From positions 4,940,001 through 5,004,000 of the forward strand of contig NZ_AZUI01000001.1 of assembly GCF_000526995.1 (NCBI RefSeq): 64,000 nt of DNA. The letters run 5' to 3'. Source of the stretch: Lacrimispora indolis DSM 755. Lineage in GTDB: Bacteria; Bacillota; Clostridia; Lachnospirales; Lachnospiraceae. Positions 17,150 to 26,750 of the stretch are shown here, piece by piece. The notes beneath the pieces were generated by a model that had not been told where the DNA came from, ran no database searches, and saw nothing but the letters and a program-made list of their open reading frames with translations. The first letter of the stretch is position 1, and each line of letters begins with the position of its first letter. A program made the position numbers and the translations under genes.

Positions 17150-18226
17150 ATGGAAAAAAGTGTGAAGAATAAATTTCGTCTGAGTAAGACCTTAAGAAGC
17201 AATCTGATAACTTACGGCATTGTGATCGCTGCATTTATAATTGTACAGCTTTTGGTGAATGCCGGCCAGGTAAGCAGCCTGATGAAAGGCCTTTTGGTGC
17301 CTCTCTGCATATATACCATCATGGCAATATCCTTAAACTTGACCGTAGGCATCCTTGGAGAATTGAGCCTGGGACATGCAGGCTTCATGTGTGTGGGCGC
17401 ATTTTCCAGTTCCCTGTTTTCCATTGCCATGCTGGAAGCCATTCCAAACACAGGAATCCGTTTCTTTTTTGCCATTTTGATCGGAGCAGCCGCGGCTGCA
17501 CTGGCAGGTATTGTGGTCGGAATTCCGGTTTTAAGGCTTCGCGGCGATTATTTAGCCATTGTAACCCTGGCATTCGGGGAAATTATAAAAAACGTGGTAA
17601 ACGTGATTTATATTGGAAAAGATGGGGCAGGACTTCATTTTTCCATGAAAAATGCAATGGCTCTTAATATGGCAAAAGATGGAAAGGTAATCTTAAACGG
17701 TGCTCAGGGAATTACCGGAACGCCTAAAAACTCTACCTTTGTCATTGGTGTGATCCTTATTCTGATCACCCTTGTGATTGTTCTTAATTTGATTCATTCC
17801 AGGTCGGGACGTGCCATCATGTCAGTGCGCGATAACCGCATTGCGGCAGAATCCATTGGCATCAATATCACGAAATACAAACTAATGGCTTTTACTATTT
17901 CCGCCTCTCTGGCAGGCGTGGCCGGTGTCCTGTATTCCCATAACCTTTCTGCGCTTACTGCAACGCAGAAGAACTTTGGTTATAACCAGTCCATTATGAT
18001 CCTTGTATTCGTAGTTCTCGGCGGAATCGGAAATATCCGCGGTTCCATGATCTCTGCGGTCATCCTGACTTTGCTTCCGGAGCTTTTGAGAGGTTTAAAT
18101 ACTTACCGGATGCTGATTTACGCCATTATCCTGATCGTTATGATGATTTTCAACTGGAGTCCGAAGCTGATTGATTTCAGGAAGCGGTATTTCCATAAGA
18201 ACAGGGCAGAAAAGGAGAGGGTATAA
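17150..18226 (+). CDS. livM: Branched-chain amino acid ABC permease LivM
   Basis: A 358-residue permease with hydrophobic segments from about residue 20, including LNLTVGILGELSLGHAGFM and a GRAIMSVRDNRIAAESIGIN cytoplasmic motif that contacts the ATPases. ATG 17150 follows AGGTGG; GTG 17141 overlaps that site. A charged tail of about 20 residues ends the protein. Confidence 0.94.
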   Translation: MEKSVKNKFRLSKTLRSNLITYGIVIAAFIIVQLLVNAGQVSSLMKGLLVPLCIYTIMAISLNLTVGILGELSLGHAGFMCVGAFSSSLFSIAMLEAIPNTGIRFFFAILIGAAAAALAGIVVGIPVLRLRGDYLAIVTLAFGEIIKNVVNVIYIGKDGAGLHFSMKNAMALNMAKDGKVILNGAQGITGTPKNSTFVIGVILILITLVIVLNLIHSRSGRAIMSVRDNRIAAESIGINITKYKLMAFTISASLAGVAGVLYSHNLSALTATQKNFGYNQSIMILVFVVLGGIGNIRGSMISAVILTLLPELLRGLNTYRMLIYAIILIVMMIFNWSPKLIDFRKRYFHKNRAEKERV

Positions 18227-18228
18227 CC

Positions 18229-18987
18229 ATGGCTTTACTGGAAATCAAGAATCTTGGAATTTCATTTGGCGGCCTGCGTGCCGTAGATAATTTCAGCATC
18301 ACCATTGAAAAAGGGCAGCTTTATGGTCTCATTGGCCCTAACGGAGCCGGTAAAACCACAATCTTTAACCTTTTAACCGGTGTGTATAAACCGAATGCAG
18401 GCACCATTTTTTTAGGTGATGAGAATATTACAGGAAAAAAAACAGTGGATATCAACAGGGCCGGAATTGCAAGGACCTTTCAGAATATCCGTCTGTTTAA
18501 GGAATTGACCGTTCTTGATAACGTTAAGACCGGCCTTCACAACAGTTATCCCTATGGCACGGTCACAGGGATACTCCGCCTTCCAAAGTACTTTAAAGTG
18601 GAAAAAGAGATGGATGAGCGGGCCATAGAACTTTTAAAGGTATTTGGTCTTGATGGAGAAAAGGATATCCTTGCTTCCAACCTTCCATACGGAAAGCAGA
18701 GGAAGCTGGAGATCGCCCGCGCCCTTGCAACAGGCCCTAAGCTTTTGCTTCTTGACGAGCCGGCGGCCGGCATGAATCCCAACGAAACCTCAGAGCTTAT
18801 GGACACCATTCGCTTTGTACGGGACAATTTTGATATGACCATCCTGTTGATTGAACACGATATGAAGCTTGTCTCCGGCATTTGTGAAAGGCTGACCGTA
18901 TTAAATTTCGGCCAGGTCCTCACCCAGGGAAAAACGGCGGATGTGCTCAATGATCCGGAAGTCATCAAGGCATATCTGGGAGAATAA
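18229..18987 (+). CDS. livG: Branched-chain amino acid ABC ATPase LivG
   Basis: A 252-residue ATPase with Walker A GPNGAGKTT near residue 37, Q-loop ARTFQNIRLF, a signature region reading LPYGKQRKLEIARALA (LPYGKQ in place of LSGGQ, normal for LivG) and Walker B LLLLDEPAAGMNP. The long insert after the Q-loop is typical of the family. It begins 2 bases after livM. Confidence 0.95.
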   Translation: MALLEIKNLGISFGGLRAVDNFSITIEKGQLYGLIGPNGAGKTTIFNLLTGVYKPNAGTIFLGDENITGKKTVDINRAGIARTFQNIRLFKELTVLDNVKTGLHNSYPYGTVTGILRLPKYFKVEKEMDERAIELLKVFGLDGEKDILASNLPYGKQRKLEIARALATGPKLLLLDEPAAGMNPNETSELMDTIRFVRDNFDMTILLIEHDMKLVSGICERLTVLNFGQVLTQGKTADVLNDPEVIKAYLGE

Positions 18988-19000
18988 GGAGGCTTAAGGC

Positions 19001-19711
19001 ATGGCAATACTTGAAGTAAACAACTTAGAAGTATATTATGGCGTCATCAAGGCGCTTAAGGATATTTCCTTTGAAGTAAAGGAAGGGGAGATCGTAGCCT
19101 TAATCGGCGCTAACGGCGCAGGAAAGACTACGACTCTTCATACCATAACCGGTCTTATAAAGGCAGCCTCCGGCAGAATACAGTTTGACGGCCACGATAT
19201 TACAAAAATACGGGGCGACAAAATTGTAGGTATGGGAATGGCTCATGTTCCGGAAGGACGGCGTGTTTTTGCCGCTCTGACCGTTTATGAAAATTTAAAG
19301 CTTGGCGCTTACACAAGGCGGGATAAAGACGAGATAGAAGAAACCTTACAAATGATCTACAAGCGTTTCCCCAGACTCTTGGAGAGAAAGAACCAGCCTG
19401 CAGGAACCTTAAGCGGAGGTGAGCAGCAGATGCTGGCCATGGGCCGGGCACTGATGAGCCATCCAAAGGTGATCGTCCTGGATGAGCCGTCAATGGGGCT
19501 TTCTCCGATTTATGTGAACGAGATTTTCGATATTATACAGGAAATCAACAAATCAGGAACCACGGTTTTATTGGTGGAGCAGAACGCCAAAAAGGCTTTG
19601 TCCATTGCAAACCGCGCTTATGTTCTGGAAACGGGCGCCATTGTTTTAAGCGGTGATGCCAAAGAATTAATGAACAATGACTCCGTAAAGAAAGCATATC
19701 TAAGCGAATAA
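19001..19711 (+). CDS. livF: Branched-chain amino acid ABC ATPase LivF
   Basis: A 236-residue partner ATPase with GANGAGKTT near residue 36, GMAHVPEGRRVFAALTV, signature LSGGEQQMLAMGRAL and Walker B VIVLDEPSMGLSP. Together with LivG it drives LivHM. It is the last gene before a strong terminator. Confidence 0.95.
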   Translation: MAILEVNNLEVYYGVIKALKDISFEVKEGEIVALIGANGAGKTTTLHTITGLIKAASGRIQFDGHDITKIRGDKIVGMGMAHVPEGRRVFAALTVYENLKLGAYTRRDKDEIEETLQMIYKRFPRLLERKNQPAGTLSGGEQQMLAMGRALMSHPKVIVLDEPSMGLSPIYVNEIFDIIQEINKSGTTVLLVEQNAKKALSIANRAYVLETGAIVLSGDAKELMNNDSVKKAYLSE

Positions 19712-19740
19712 TCATACAATATTTTTTTGCCGGATTTAAG

Positions 19741-19795
19741 ATCCCCTCAATTTCACGTATAAAGCATACGGTAAGTTGAGGGGATTTTTCTCTTT
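19741..19795 (+). terminator. Terminator after livF
   Basis: ATCCCCTCAA (19741-19750) pairs with TTGAGGGGAT (19776-19785), with an inner stem CGTAT / ATACG, followed by a T-rich run. It separates livF from the convergent histidine kinase gene. Confidence 0.85.
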
Positions 19796-21559
19796 TTATT
19801 TATTTTCACTTTCATAATCCGGTATGGTATCCCGCTTATTATTGGGAAAGATGATCGTAACCACTGTCCCTGCGTCAGGTTCACTTACATAAAGCAATCC
19901 ATATTCCTTGCCATACTGCATCTGGATTCTTTCCTTAATATTTTTAATGCCAATCTGATTGAATTTGTTGCTTTTAACCTTAGAGGAATTGATTTCTTCC
20001 AGGACAGAGTCCTCCATGCCGGCTCCGTTGTCTGTGATTTTCACATATAATTTATCACTTTCTTCATAGCTTTCGATCCGAATTCTATAGTTCTTATCCA
20101 TATCATCAAAACCATGTATAATAGAATTTTCAATCAGAGGCTGGATGCAAAATGGAATGATAATACATTCCAGCGTGTCTTCGGCAATCTGATATTCTAC
20201 CTCAAAGTAGTTTCCATAACGGTATTTCTGTATACCGATATAGCGACGAATGCTTTCGATTTCATCCTTTAGCAGGGCAGAGGTTGTATCCTGCTTTAAA
20301 TTGTATTTTAAAAGATTGGTAAGGTCGCTGGTCATTTCAGCCACATTTGTGATATTCTGCATAGTGGCCAGCCATCGAATGGAATCCAGGGTGTTATATA
20401 AAAAATGGGGGTTGATCTGGGACTGTAGGATTTTAAATTCAAGGGATGATTTGCGTTTCTGCTCCTGAAGTTCATTAATAAAATAACTGTTCAGCTTGTC
20501 CAGCATCATATTAAAAGTGACGCCCAGATTTCCCACCTCATCCCTGGAATCCATTTGCACACGGAGAGAAAAATCACCGCCCTTTATCTTATTGCAGGCA
20601 TCACTGAGGACCTTGATAGGGCGGGTGATCTTGCCTGTGAGCCAAAGGCCGTAAATAAGACTGGTAATACAGGAAATGATAATAATGATAACGGCATAAT
20701 AGGTTATTTTTTTCGTATTGCTGATCAAATGCTGGGTCTGAATGATGCGTATAATACTCCAGTCCGCAATCTTGATGGGATTGGATACAATGGTACTGTC
20801 CAGATTAAAGACCTTTCCCTCCAGACTATAGCTGGTCGAGGTATCCAACAGCTGAGGATACTGTCTGAGAACCGGCTCGTAGGAAGTGTAATAGGGGAAA
20901 TTAAACAGAATCTCGCCGTCGGAATTGATGACAAGCGTCTTTTCATCGGATAAAATGGTGCTGAGCATGAACATTTCCTGTATGTAATTGTAATTTAAAT
21001 CCATGATCAGGAGTCCAAGGAATTGTTGTTCCCGGTTCATGAGGGGCTTGATAAAGGAGATGACCTTTTTATCGGCAGAATCCCTGGCGGGATTCTGAAA
21101 ATGCGTGGTGAACCATTGTCCTTCCGCGCTGATAACCTGCTTTTTTTCCATATAATCTCCATAATACGCTGACAGCAAAGCTGATTCTGTTCCGGAGTCT
21201 GTACTTAATATGGCTGCGTCGGGTCTCATCAGGGAGATATGAGAAATAAAAGGCTGCATCTCCAGAATGTTATTTAGGTTTTCACTTATTTTGCCGGCTG
21301 ATTGGGGATTCTGGCCGGATAAGTATTCCTGGATCTCTTCATTTTCATACAGGTAGGTGGAGGTGGCCTGGATCAGATTTATGATTAAATCAAATTGTGA
21401 ACGGATTTTGTTGCTTGCAAGCAGGTTGTTCTGTATCTCGTTCTTTTTCAGTTCCCTATAAAAAGTATAATTGACAAAGGTCAAAGACAAAACTAGGAAA
21501 AATGTAGAGAGAACGAATACTCCTATAAAAATTTTTGTTGAAATTTTCTTAATATGCAT
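19796..21559 (-). CDS. YesM-type sensor histidine kinase
   Basis: A 587-residue membrane kinase of the His_kinase/HATPase class that pairs with AraC-type regulators. Two membrane segments (about 11-33 and 275-300) flank an extracellular sensor domain. A HAMP domain follows, then the dimerisation motif NPHFLYNTLDSIRW with His385 and an ATPase domain with IQPLIENSIIHG and DNGAGM. ATG 21559 has GGAGGT 5 bases upstream on the minus strand. It is transcribed away from its likely partner YesN-type gene and sits beside the polyol importer it probably controls. Confidence 0.9.
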   Translation of the reverse strand: MHIKKISTKIFIGVFVLSTFFLVLSLTFVNYTFYRELKKNEIQNNLLASNKIRSQFDLIINLIQATSTYLYENEEIQEYLSGQNPQSAGKISENLNNILEMQPFISHISLMRPDAAILSTDSGTESALLSAYYGDYMEKKQVISAEGQWFTTHFQNPARDSADKKVISFIKPLMNREQQFLGLLIMDLNYNYIQEMFMLSTILSDEKTLVINSDGEILFNFPYYTSYEPVLRQYPQLLDTSTSYSLEGKVFNLDSTIVSNPIKIADWSIIRIIQTQHLISNTKKITYYAVIIIIISCITSLIYGLWLTGKITRPIKVLSDACNKIKGGDFSLRVQMDSRDEVGNLGVTFNMMLDKLNSYFINELQEQKRKSSLEFKILQSQINPHFLYNTLDSIRWLATMQNITNVAEMTSDLTNLLKYNLKQDTTSALLKDEIESIRRYIGIQKYRYGNYFEVEYQIAEDTLECIIIPFCIQPLIENSIIHGFDDMDKNYRIRIESYEESDKLYVKITDNGAGMEDSVLEEINSSKVKSNKFNQIGIKNIKERIQMQYGKEYGLLYVSEPDAGTVVTIIFPNNKRDTIPDYESENK

Positions 21560-21581
21560 CACATACCTCCGGATTTTATGG

Positions 21582-21610
21582 TATACTAGTCACTAAATCA
21601 ACTTATTGTA
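21582..21610. promoter_or_regulatory. Divergent extended -10 promoters between kinase and regulator genes
   Basis: On the plus strand TGGTATACT gives an extended -10 with TATACT at 21582-21587. On the minus strand TGGTACAAT gives TACAAT at 21610-21605. Neither has a convincing -35 box, so activation may be needed. Confidence 0.35.
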
Positions 21611-21647
21611 CCATGTTTGTTTGTCTTTAGGGAAGCGGGAAAATAAT

Positions 21648-23195
21648 ATGAAACGGGTATTGATTGTGGATGATGAATTTTTGGTCCGGATGGGACTTAA
21701 GATGACCCTGGACTGGAAATCCTACGGGTATGAGATTGCGGCAGAGGCCAGCAGTGCAGAAGAAGCTCTGGAGATCATGGAGCGTGAACCGATTGACATT
21801 CTGATGACTGATATCAAAATGCAGGGGATGAACGGTCTGGATTTAATTGAGAGGGCAAAAACAAAATATTCGGACATCCAGTCCGTTATATTTACGAATC
21901 ATGATGATTTTAATTTTGCACGGCGGGCCATGGAAATGGGGGCGGAAAAGTATATTTTAAAGTCAGAGATTTCACCGGACAGCCTGCTGTCATCTCTGGT
22001 CAATTTATCAGGCGAATCGGAAGCATCATACCGCAAGGGACATTCTGTAAAGAAGATGGAAGAAAAATATTTGGATGAGCAGCTGCTTAAGCTGAATCTC
22101 TCCGGTGTACAGGAGACTGTTTCTGATTATCCATATTCTGACCGTATGTTTTGTGAAGCATCTTACATGATTATGATAGGCCACTGCAGCATTAATTCCC
22201 TGCCGGACGGGTCAGTCAGCATGCTGATTGAAACAGTCATGAATCTGGTTTCCAAATTTTTTTGCCACAGCATTGCCAGGTATGTAATTTTAAAGGATCT
22301 TCTTTGTTTTGGGGTCATATATCATGATGAACGGAATGAATATCCAAAAGAGCTGATGGAGGACAGGGGAGCATCAATTATTAAGAATACAGTTCAGTAT
22401 TTTAATGCGGACATCAACCTTGGAATCAGCAGAGCCGGAACAAAAGAACGTTTCCCTCAGATGTTTCAGGAGGCGGAAAGCGCACGGCTGAAGGGCTTTT
22501 TTCATAACGGCAGTGTTTGGACATACGATGAGCTGTTGAATCCGTCCAGAGGAGAGTATATCCGGGTCAGTGCCAGGAAAGTAAAAGAGCTGATGGAAAA
22601 GGAGGACAAGGATCCGTTGGCCGAGTATATGAATTCCATTTTCCGTAAGCTGAAAGAAGGCGGGGATTACCGAATGGTGACCGAGGTATTTATTGACCTG
22701 CTTTCAATCTCCAAATCCCTGATCGAAAATTACGATACCAGGGATATTCCCGGACTGAACCCGGTAAAGTTTGAGTATCACAATCTTTATGCAATCTCCC
22801 ATATGAATCATGTTCAGATGTATGTAATGGATGTGTACATGGCAATCTGGGACTTTTTACATAACAGGAAGAGCCCATACAGCGGGCTGATCAGGGAGTG
22901 CATTGGTTTTATTGAAGAGAACTATTCTCAGAATATTACTTTGGACAATGCGGCGGCAGCGGTGAATATCAGCAGCAGCTACTTGTCGTTTATTTTTAAG
23001 CAGGAAACCGGAATCAATTTCAGTGTGTATCTGACAAATTACCGGATTGAAATGTCAAAAAGGCTGATTCTTAAATCCAATCTGAAAATATATGAAATTG
23101 CAGAGCAGGTTGGCTTTGGAAGTCCCTATTATTTCAGCAAGGTGTTTAAAGAGATCGTAGGGATGACTTGCAAAGAGTTTAAGAACCGTGTATAG
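21648..23195 (+). CDS. YesN/AraC-type response regulator
   Basis: A 515-residue response regulator. The receiver domain (1-120) has Asp8/Asp9 and the phospho-acceptor Asp55 in DILMTDIKM. A long middle region is followed by an AraC helix-turn-helix pair at about 415-515 (ITLDNAAAAVNISSSYLSFIFKQ and IAEQVGFGSPYYFSKVFKE). ATG 21648 follows a GGGA-rich site. It is the probable activator of the sugar/polyol operon that starts 230 bases downstream. Confidence 0.92.
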   Translation: MKRVLIVDDEFLVRMGLKMTLDWKSYGYEIAAEASSAEEALEIMEREPIDILMTDIKMQGMNGLDLIERAKTKYSDIQSVIFTNHDDFNFARRAMEMGAEKYILKSEISPDSLLSSLVNLSGESEASYRKGHSVKKMEEKYLDEQLLKLNLSGVQETVSDYPYSDRMFCEASYMIMIGHCSINSLPDGSVSMLIETVMNLVSKFFCHSIARYVILKDLLCFGVIYHDERNEYPKELMEDRGASIIKNTVQYFNADINLGISRAGTKERFPQMFQEAESARLKGFFHNGSVWTYDELLNPSRGEYIRVSARKVKELMEKEDKDPLAEYMNSIFRKLKEGGDYRMVTEVFIDLLSISKSLIENYDTRDIPGLNPVKFEYHNLYAISHMNHVQMYVMDVYMAIWDFLHNRKSPYSGLIRECIGFIEENYSQNITLDNAAAAVNISSSYLSFIFKQETGINFSVYLTNYRIEMSKRLILKSNLKIYEIAEQVGFGSPYYFSKVFKEIVGMTCKEFKNRV

Positions 23196-23203
23196 AATGG
23201 GAA

Positions 23204-23237
23204 GGACGCCGTTTTAAGAACAGGCGCCCTTTTTTTG
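23204..23237 (+). terminator. Terminator after the response regulator
   Basis: GGACGCC pairs with GGCGCCC with one mismatch, followed by a run of seven T. Confidence 0.65.
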
Positions 23238-23352
23238 TGTTCCGGCGATAATAACATTTTTTATATTTTCGTAAGATTCTTCTAAAAAAAATCATAACCG
23301 CCCTCGTCAGAAAGATTGTTAATTAAACTACAAAATAAATTGTCAATTATAG

Positions 23353-23358
23353 TATAAT
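23353..23358 (+). promoter_or_regulatory. Possible -10 box of the polyol operon
   Basis: A consensus TATAAT lies 73 bases before the binding-protein gene. No good -35 sequence stands 16-18 bases upstream, as expected for a promoter needing an AraC-type activator. The surrounding 23238-23425 stretch is A/T-rich with no other recognised site. Confidence 0.4.
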
Positions 23359-23425
23359 TATTCATTTCATTAAAAACCATATTCGTGTAATATTTACATA
23401 TAAAAAAAGAGGAGGTTTGACAAAC

Positions 23426-24913
23426 GTGAAAAAAAGCAATATAAAAAGGTGGATATCCTTTGGTATGGCAGGCATTATGACGGCGGGGGCCCTGATGGGG
23501 TGCAGCAGCTCCGGATCGGGTACGGCTAAGGTATCGGCTACAACTCAGGAGGCAGGAACGGCGCAGGAAACTTCAGCAGCAGGATCGGAAGCCCAGTCCC
23601 AGACAGGAGAAGGGGATTTTGACTGGAAGAAGTATGCCGGTACCACGCTGAAGGTAAATATGGTACAGCACAGTGTGGCTGAGGCTATTGTAACCAAGAT
23701 TCCTGAATTTGAGGAATTGACCGGTATCAAGGTAGAACACTCTATTACGCCGGAGGCCAATTATTTTGATAAGGTATCCACAGCCCTTGCCAGCAGGACC
23801 GGTGAACCGGATTTATTCATGTCAGGTGCTTACCAGCTGTGGGATTATTCGGCGGCAGGTTATGTATATGATTTGAATGAGTTTTTAAACGCGCCGGATA
23901 AGGTGGCCCCTGGATATGATTTTGCAGATTTATATCCAAGTGCAGTATCCGCGCTTCAATGGGACGGAGTCCCGGGACATGCAGTAGGTTCCGGTGCCCA
24001 GCTGGGTCTTCCGCTGGCCATTGAAATTTACAGCCTTGCATATAACAAGAGAGCCTTTCAGCAGGCGGGAATAGAGGTTCCTAAGACCTATGACGAGCTG
24101 CTGGTTGCCTGTGACAAGCTTCAGGGCTGGAACGGACCGGATTCTTATGCAATGACCGTCCGTGGGGCAAGAGACTGGGGAACCATTCATCCAGGGTACA
24201 TGAGCACATTTGCAAATTTTGGAGCCCAGGATTTTGCCATTGAGGATGACCGACTGGTATCTAAGGTGAATTCACCGGAGGCAGTGGCAATGACCGAATT
24301 CTGGGTGGACATGATCAAGAGAGGCGGATCTCCGTCATGGTCCAGATATACGTGGTATGAGTGCGGCGCAGACTTAGGAGCCGGCAAGGCTGCCATGATG
24401 TTTGAAGCGGATAACACCGGGATTCATCAGGACTGGGAAGGGGCTTCTGCAGAGGCCGGCAATCTGGCATGGACAGTGATGCCTTTAGCAAAGGAAGGAA
24501 ACACCCCCAATTCAAACTTCTGGACATGGTCCATGGCAATGAATGCAGATACAAAGAATGCAGATGCAGCATGGTATTTTATGATGTATTTTACCAGCAA
24601 GGATTTTGCTCTTTATGCGGTGACTGAGAAAAATGCTCTTGACCCGGCGCGTACTTCCGTAATCAATTCTCCGGAATTCTTAAAAAAGATGGAGAGTCAC
24701 GACGGGTATATTGATACGTTTGAAAAGACCATCGGATCAACGACCATCCGTTTTACCCCTCAGCCTTATTTCTTTGAGACGACCACTTTGTGGGCAACCA
24801 CACTGCAGGAACTGGTAGCGGGGAATTATGCCACTGTTCAGGAAGGCATGGACAGTTTAAAAGAGAAGCAGGATAAGGTAGTAGAAGACATTGTCATCTC
24901 TGACTATGAATAA
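23426..24913 (+). CDS. CUT1 sugar/polyol ABC substrate-binding lipoprotein
   Basis: A 495-residue SBP_bac_1-type extracellular binding protein. The signal peptide ends with lipobox LMGC (Cys26), then a Gly/Ser/Thr/Ala linker and the domain from about residue 65 (YAGTTLKVNMVQHS). GTG 23426 is chosen because GGAGG ends 10 bases before it; an in-frame TTG at 23417 is only one base from that site. Downstream genes suggest a polyol or pentose ligand, but the ligand cannot be read from the protein itself. Confidence 0.88.
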   Translation: MKKSNIKRWISFGMAGIMTAGALMGCSSSGSGTAKVSATTQEAGTAQETSAAGSEAQSQTGEGDFDWKKYAGTTLKVNMVQHSVAEAIVTKIPEFEELTGIKVEHSITPEANYFDKVSTALASRTGEPDLFMSGAYQLWDYSAAGYVYDLNEFLNAPDKVAPGYDFADLYPSAVSALQWDGVPGHAVGSGAQLGLPLAIEIYSLAYNKRAFQQAGIEVPKTYDELLVACDKLQGWNGPDSYAMTVRGARDWGTIHPGYMSTFANFGAQDFAIEDDRLVSKVNSPEAVAMTEFWVDMIKRGGSPSWSRYTWYECGADLGAGKAAMMFEADNTGIHQDWEGASAEAGNLAWTVMPLAKEGNTPNSNFWTWSMAMNADTKNADAAWYFMMYFTSKDFALYAVTEKNALDPARTSVINSPEFLKKMESHDGYIDTFEKTIGSTTIRFTPQPYFFETTTLWATTLQELVAGNYATVQEGMDSLKEKQDKVVEDIVISDYE

Positions 24914-24945
24914 GCTGAGTGAATTATTATAAAGGAGGGGCAGGT

Positions 24946-25863
24946 TTGGCACAAAAAACACCGAAGGAAATCAATTATAATGAAATTCCGGCTCATATAC
25001 GCAGACGGCCGTACTATATCATCGCTCCCGGACTCCTGATCCTGATCGGGATTATGATTCCATTTGCCATAGCGATATTTTTATCGCTGACAAATTACTC
25101 ATTTAAAAATCCAAATTTTAAGTTCATCTTTTTGCGCAACTGGATTCGGGTGTATCAGGACCCTGATTTTTACCATTCCCTTTGGGTTACCATCAAGTAT
25201 GGATTCTTTGCAACGGGAACTCAGATGATCCTGGGGTCCGTAATCGCGATCCTGCTTCGGAAGGATACCGGATTTACAAGGGTTTTAAAGGTGGTATTCA
25301 CTTTTCCGCTGATGGTGGCTCCGGCCATTGCAGTGCTCATCTGGCAGCTGATGACTTCCAATTCGGTGGGCGTGCTGGAAAAGTTTTTAAACCTGTTTGG
25401 TGTGTATGGATTTAAGTGGGCAGCATCCCAGGAAACGGCCATGTTCACTGCGGTGCTGATAGATACCTGGGTAAATACCCCCTTCGTGCTGTTACTGGTT
25501 TTGGCAGGGCTTCAGTCTCTGCCGAAATCCCCCTTTGAAGCAGCCGAAGTGGATGGGGCCAGTTCGTGGTTTATCTTTAAAACACTGACCTTTCCCATGC
25601 TTAAGCCGTTTATGTACATCGCTCTTTTATTCCGATTGATGGCGGCACTGCAGGAATTCGGCATTATATTTGCCCTGACTAAGGGCGGACCGGGAAATAC
25701 GCTTATGAACATTTCACTGACAGGCTATATTACAGGATTTCAATTCCAGAAGTTAGGGTATGCACTTCCCTATTTGCTGACCCTTTGGGTGATTGTCAAT
25801 GTTACAGCCAGTTTTCTTGTAAACAGGCAGCGTAAAATGGCAAAGCAGGCCCAGGGATATTGA
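24946..25863 (+). CDS. CUT1 sugar/polyol ABC permease (first subunit)
   Basis: A 305-residue MalF/UgpA-type permease. About six membrane segments begin at residue 22 (YYIIAPGLLILIG), and the cytoplasmic EAA loop reads EAAEVDGASSWFIFKTLTFP near residue 200. TTG 24946 is chosen: AAGGAGG stands 8 bases before it, while an upstream GTG at 24919 precedes that site. It pairs with the next gene. Confidence 0.9.
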   Translation: MAQKTPKEINYNEIPAHIRRRPYYIIAPGLLILIGIMIPFAIAIFLSLTNYSFKNPNFKFIFLRNWIRVYQDPDFYHSLWVTIKYGFFATGTQMILGSVIAILLRKDTGFTRVLKVVFTFPLMVAPAIAVLIWQLMTSNSVGVLEKFLNLFGVYGFKWAASQETAMFTAVLIDTWVNTPFVLLLVLAGLQSLPKSPFEAAEVDGASSWFIFKTLTFPMLKPFMYIALLFRLMAALQEFGIIFALTKGGPGNTLMNISLTGYITGFQFQKLGYALPYLLTLWVIVNVTASFLVNRQRKMAKQAQGY

Positions 25864-25882
25864 TTCAGAAAGGAGGACAGTT

Positions 25883-26737
25883 ATGGAGCATTCCATTGAA
25901 ACCGCGAAACAAAGAAACAGGCTGAAAGAAGGGGCCAGGGAAACCGGACGCAATCTGGGACTTGCCCTGTACGCCCTGTATGCCCTGTTCCCTCTTATCT
26001 GGATGCTGATCTGTACGTTTAAGAGCGATACGGAAATGTATAATACAGTCTTTATCTTCCGGCCAACACTTGCCAATTATCAGGCGGTTCTGCTGGGAAC
26101 GGATTATGTCCGGGCTTTTTTTCAAAATATTATTGTTTCCGGAGGGGCAGTGCTGCTTACGGTAGTGGCAGGTGTGCCTGCGGCATATGCACTGGCCCGG
26201 TATGACTTCCGGAAAAAGGATGATATTGCATTTCAGATTTTATCGTTTAAGTTTGCGCCGGAGATCATGGTGATTCTGCCGATTTTCCTGATCTTTCAAA
26301 AGATCGGGCTGTATGATACATATTTTGGTTTGATTTGGGTTTACCAGCTGATCACCATGCCTCTTCTCATCTGGGTGGTACGGGGGTATTTTGAGGATAT
26401 CAGCGTGGAGGTGGAGCAGGCCGCTTCCTTAGACGGGTACTGCTGGTATGAAGTGTTTTTAAAGACCCTTCTGCCTCTGATCAAACCGGGACTGGTTGCC
26501 TCAGGGCTTCTGGCCTTTATCTTTGCATGGAACAGTTTTACATTTCCGCTGATTCTCAGCGGGTTTAAGATCCAAACCCTTACCATCACATCCCTTCGGT
26601 ATATTTCATCTGAAACCGTACATTACGGGCAGGTGGCAGTGGCGGCCACCGTAGCCGTTCTGCCGGAGATCATCGCCTGTCTGTTCATTCAGAAGCATTT
26701 GGTAAGAGGACTCAGCTTCGGCGCTGTTAAAGGATAA
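25883..26737 (+). CDS. CUT1 sugar/polyol ABC permease (second subunit)
   Basis: A 284-residue MalG/UgpE-type permease with about six membrane segments (first around residue 25) and an EAA-like loop EQAASLDGYCWYEVFLKTLLP near residue 180. GGAGGA precedes the ATG. Together with the previous gene it forms the channel of the importer. Confidence 0.9.
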   Translation: MEHSIETAKQRNRLKEGARETGRNLGLALYALYALFPLIWMLICTFKSDTEMYNTVFIFRPTLANYQAVLLGTDYVRAFFQNIIVSGGAVLLTVVAGVPAAYALARYDFRKKDDIAFQILSFKFAPEIMVILPIFLIFQKIGLYDTYFGLIWVYQLITMPLLIWVVRGYFEDISVEVEQAASLDGYCWYEVFLKTLLPLIKPGLVASGLLAFIFAWNSFTFPLILSGFKIQTLTITSLRYISSETVHYGQVAVAATVAVLPEIIACLFIQKHLVRGLSFGAVKG

Positions 26738-26750
26738 GGAGGACAGGGGA

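Noticed and set aside
21573..21601. TTGATT-17-TAAAAT on the minus strand as the kinase promoter
   Set aside because: The predicted start of transcription would fall inside the ribosome-binding site of the kinase gene.
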